Source: Holdemania sp. Marseille-P2844
GTDB lineage: Bacteria; Bacillota_I; Bacilli_A; Erysipelotrichales; Erysipelotrichaceae
Assembly (NCBI RefSeq): GCF_900120005.1
Contig: NZ_LT635450.1
Coordinates: 246,996 to 310,995 of the forward strand
Direction of reading: 5' to 3'
Length of the DNA: 64,000 nucleotides
This document shows positions 61,485 through 64,000 of this stretch, piece by piece. A model generated the notes under the pieces. The model worked only from the letters and a program-made list of their open reading frames with translations. It searched no databases and was not told the origin of the DNA. A program made the position numbers and the translations under genes. Positions within the stretch are counted from its first letter, which is position 1, and the number at the start of each line of letters is the position of its first letter.

Positions 61485-62285
61485 TCACGCCGATTCTCTA
61501 TCCAGCCATTGTTCAATAACCGCCTGAACCGAAGCGGCGCTGTGCGCTGCGCTGGCTATGACCTGCGGCTCGGCCATGTCGATGCAATAGCTGTGCCGGG
61601 TCGTTTGAAACATCGGAATATCGTTTTCAGAATCGCCGACGACGATCAACTGATCGCGGTCCACTCCAAACTTTGCGCATAGTTCCATGATGGAGATGCC
61701 TTTTGAACTGTTCAGCGGACCGATGTCGATCATATCGCAGTCGCTGGTCGTTATGATCCCCGGATAATTCCGCCGGCTCAGCGTCTCTTTGAACGCGTCG
61801 CGCTGATGCGGCGGTACAAAGATCTGAATTCGTTCGACGCCGTCCTCTGGGTTGATTTCATCCAGCTTCGCGACCACAATCGAATCCCACAGGGAATCAT
61901 AGGCCGGAACTCCGCGCGGGTAACGGTCGTTGCCGGACCACAGCCAGCAGTCATGATAGCCGGTCGCAACACTGATATTCAGATCATTCTCAAGGACATA
62001 GCGGCACAGATCAAGGTACACGCTGCAGGGCAGCTGCTTGATTATCGTCTCGCCGGTTTCCAGCCGTACCGCCGCGCCATTGCCGCCGATAAAATTAAAA
62101 TCAAAGCCCAATTTCTCCGCAATGACCGGATAATGATGCAGCCCCCGGGCTGTCGCAACCGCAAATTTATTGCCATGTTCCACCCAGCGTCTGACCGCAT
62201 TCAGGTTGTCTTGAAGCTGGTTGGGATTGGGAGATTCTTTTCGTGGGTACAACGTTCCGTCTAAATCTGAGATTAACAGTTTCAT
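61485..62285 (-). CDS. Cof-type HAD phosphatase
   Basis: 266 residues. Motif I ISDLDGTLYPRKE at residue 5, VATARGLH as motif II, KGISIMELCAKFGV followed by VVGDSENDIPMF as motif III-IV. The ribosome site is weak. Cof-type enzymes dephosphorylate sugar or cofactor phosphates. It belongs to the same leftward cluster as MmcQ, GrpB and the GNAT gene. A 12-bp palindrome TTCTAATTAGAA lies in the gap upstream (62367-62378 region). Confidence 0.92.
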   Translation of the reverse strand: MKLLISDLDGTLYPRKESPNPNQLQDNLNAVRRWVEHGNKFAVATARGLHHYPVIAEKLGFDFNFIGGNGAAVRLETGETIIKQLPCSVYLDLCRYVLENDLNISVATGYHDCWLWSGNDRYPRGVPAYDSLWDSIVVAKLDEINPEDGVERIQIFVPPHQRDAFKETLSRRNYPGIITTSDCDMIDIGPLNSSKGISIMELCAKFGVDRDQLIVVGDSENDIPMFQTTRHSYCIDMAEPQVIASAAHSAASVQAVIEQWLDRESA

Positions 62286-62440
62286 CTTTTACCTGGGGTC
62301 CAACGAGATGAATGGCTGCTTTCCCCTCGGGCCCTTCCTTTCCGAATTGTATCTATATAGACATGTTCTAATTAGAATATACTATATTCCTTCATTCCCG
62401 TCAATTCCTGTTTACGAAGATTGAATAAATAACGGAAGTA

Positions 62441-63025
62441 TTACAAAGTTTCAACAAAGTGGTTGTCATAGCTGTCCCAATATTTACGGTATACCCGGCC
62501 ATCGTTTCCATCTAAATTGAGCTGATACATTCTGAATGTAACCAGAAAGTTCTTTGGCTGCCACATTTCTTCATAAGAATATTGATAACGCATCCCAACT
62601 GCCTGCATGACATGGCCGCTGCGCGGATTATTTACGTCATGCGTGGCCGTGACGTAGGGAAAACCGTCTTCTTGCACCTGATGAATCACCGCCCGGGCTG
62701 CTTCTGCGGCAATTCCGCGATGCCAGAATTCGCGGCGTAAACCATATCCCAGATCATGGCTCTCGCCCGTGCTTACATGGATATAACCAATCGGAATTCC
62801 GTCGCTTTTCAGACAAATCGCATAAGCATAGCCCTGCGGCTTTGCATAAACCGAAACAAAGTTCTCCTCGTAAAAAGTCTTCGCTTCAGCAACGCTGGTC
62901 AGCGGATACCACGGCAGGTATGTATTGACTTCTTTGTCGCTGAAAATGGCATAGATTGCGGAAATATCCTGTTCTGTGAATTTCCTTAACCGCAGACGTT
63001 CTGTCTCCAATTCCGGTGTGTTCAT
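62441..63025 (-). CDS. GNAT-family acetyltransferase (RimJ/RimL-type)
   Basis: 194 residues from the ATG at 63025, preceded by GGGGAGGAAGG. LETERLRLRKFTEQDISAIYAIFSD is the family opening, LGYGLRREFWHRGIAAEAARAVI carries the acetyl-CoA loop, and THDVNNPRSGHVMQAVGMRYQ is motif B. Members acetylate protein N-termini, antibiotics or small amines; the target is unknown. A group II intron sits 170 bases upstream. Confidence 0.93.
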   Translation of the reverse strand: MNTPELETERLRLRKFTEQDISAIYAIFSDKEVNTYLPWYPLTSVAEAKTFYEENFVSVYAKPQGYAYAICLKSDGIPIGYIHVSTGESHDLGYGLRREFWHRGIAAEAARAVIHQVQEDGFPYVTATHDVNNPRSGHVMQAVGMRYQYSYEEMWQPKNFLVTFRMYQLNLDGNDGRVYRKYWDSYDNHFVETL

Positions 63026-63212
63026 TCCTTCCTCCCCTTCTCTCATATTAAGTCTTTTGTCTTAATTATACGCAATGATTATGTCTATGAAAAATCATTC
63101 TTTCCGCAGCCCGTGATTTTCATCATAATCAAAGTCTTCCCTGTCCGTATTCTTTGAACTTTTCAGTCAGCTTTAACTATTACTGACTGATTTATCCATG
63201 TCTGATTCAATA

Positions 63213-64000
63213 ATAGGGTAGAGGGAAAATAAATTTCGCCCCTCCCATTGCACCGTACGTACGGATCTCGTATACGGCGCTACATATGTATTGCTGTCAC
63301 GAATAACTTAGATAGTACTCTAAAGGATTGACTAAGCCTTGTCTTTCCTTTTTCTTTATGGCTAGTATTCTGGGATTTAAGATGTAGTTTACCACATTCA
63401 TTCCACATCTTCGATACCATCCTAGTCTTGAATTTGCTACTTTAAATATGTCTTCCTCTGTAAAGGAAAAATTTTGCAGTTTATTCAGTCTTTGCAGATT
63501 TATATAAATCCGTTTCGGTATCTTCCATTGCTTAATAATAACCACTCTTATTTTGTGTCTTAACCATTGTCCGAATTTATCCAAGAATTGTTTCATACTT
63601 CCGATACGGAAATAGTTTATCCATCCTCGTATAATTTGGTTTATTCTTTTAAATGTCTCTGCTAATGGTCTTGCTACTGCGTGTTTCCGTTTTAGTATTT
63701 CTTTGATTTTCATGCATAACTTCGCTTTCCTGTTATCGCTTGGCCTACACTTCCATCCCATACTTCCTTTCCAGAACGTAAAACCTAGAAAATTACTTTT
63801 CGTCGGTCTTACGATTTTGGTCTTTGTCGCACTCACTTTTAAGAATAGTTTTCTTTCTAGCCACCATGTGATTGATTTCATTACTCTTTCTGCTGCCATT
63901 TCGCTCTTTACGAAGATGTTACCATCATCAGCGTACCTCACAAAGCGCAGCCCTCTCTCTTCAAGTTCTTTATCAAGCTTATCTAAATATATATTTGATA
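63213..64000 (-). mobile_element. Group II intron copy 2, cut by the window edge
   Basis: The sequence matches copy 1 from its 3' end (CTACCCTAT on the minus strand) through domain 5 and the 3' part of the RT gene. I found one base difference in the visible 788 bases. It is in the same orientation as copy 1, upstream of the GNAT gene. The 5' exon is outside the window. Confidence 0.9.
63297..64000 (-). CDS. ltrA: Group II intron reverse transcriptase/maturase, C-terminal part
   Basis: The C-terminal 234 codons of the second RT are visible, from before the catalytic YADDGNIF to the end LEYYLSYS. It is identical to copy 1 except for Lys instead of Glu in LAIK(K/E)KERQG. The N-terminal part lies beyond position 64000. 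Confidence 0.93.
   Translation of the reverse strand, partial: SNIYLDKLDKELEERGLRFVRYADDGNIFVKSEMAAERVMKSITWWLERKLFLKVSATKTKIVRPTKSNFLGFTFWKGSMGWKCRPSDNRKAKLCMKIKEILKRKHAVARPLAETFKRINQIIRGWINYFRIGSMKQFLDKFGQWLRHKIRVVIIKQWKIPKRIYINLQRLNKLQNFSFTEEDIFKVANSRLGWYRRCGMNVVNYILNPRILAIKKKERQGLVNPLEYYLSYS

Overview
The window looks like a chromosome segment of a Gram-positive Bacillota species with roughly balanced base composition. Lipoproteins with typical lipoboxes, strong AGGAGG-type ribosome binding sites, LivJ/DegV/DUF1622/MATE-type genes and a LevR/RpoN-controlled mannose-family PTS all fit this. An Erysipelotrichia member such as Holdemania is my best guess, but that is inference from gene content and style, not a measured placement.

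Layout. 1-6.1 kb: start of an ABC exporter behind an autoregulated MarR gene, a tRNA-Leu(CAG), an exported alpha/beta hydrolase, rarA, a membrane diguanylate cyclase and tag. 6.2-11.6 kb: a complete branched-chain amino acid ABC importer (livJ-livH-livM-livG-livF) plus a CBS-ACT protein, transcribed leftwards from a clear promoter with a terminator-like hairpin after livJ. 11.7-13.6 kb: a coiled-coil protein, tRNA-Leu(UAG) and an AT-rich, possibly frameshifted gene. 13.9-31.3 kb: MATE, DegV, a GGDEF-EAL protein broken by a one-base deletion, DUF1622, a Cache-PAS-GGDEF protein, HIT, amidohydrolase, an HdeD-like/papain-like membrane protein, and a hybrid histidine kinase overlapping a solute-binding lipoprotein. 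31.4-38.3 kb: housekeeping and accessory enzymes. 38.3-40.4 kb: an AT-rich scar with a Nudix gene, a decayed repeat and a DUF1016 nuclease remnant carrying a perfect 30-bp palindrome.

40.6-52.0 kb is the most interesting region. A mannose-family PTS (IIA-IIB-IIC-IID), a SIS-domain enzyme and a MATE exporter form one operon behind a near-consensus sigma-54 promoter. Its LevR-type activator and rpoN itself lie next door, divergently transcribed. A group II intron has landed exactly between the activator's terminator and the sigma-54 promoter, and the activator carries an in-frame TAG immediately before its Walker A motif. The layout resembles the Gfr (fructoselysine/glucoselysine) type of system, but here it seems partly disabled.

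52.0-64.0 kb: another diguanylate cyclase, HD hydrolase, a stop-interrupted membrane protein behind a uracil-DNA glycosylase-like gene, a lipoprotein, MazG-like, two Cof-type HAD phosphatases, AIM24, flavin-binding, GrpB, MmcQ/YjbR and GNAT proteins. A second, almost identical group II intron runs off the right edge. Together there are four GGDEF-containing proteins in the window, one with an EAL domain, suggesting heavy use of cyclic di-GMP. Three ORF-breaking lesions (one frameshift, two in-frame stops) in otherwise intact genes suggest either real gene decay or assembly errors; read-level checking would separate these.
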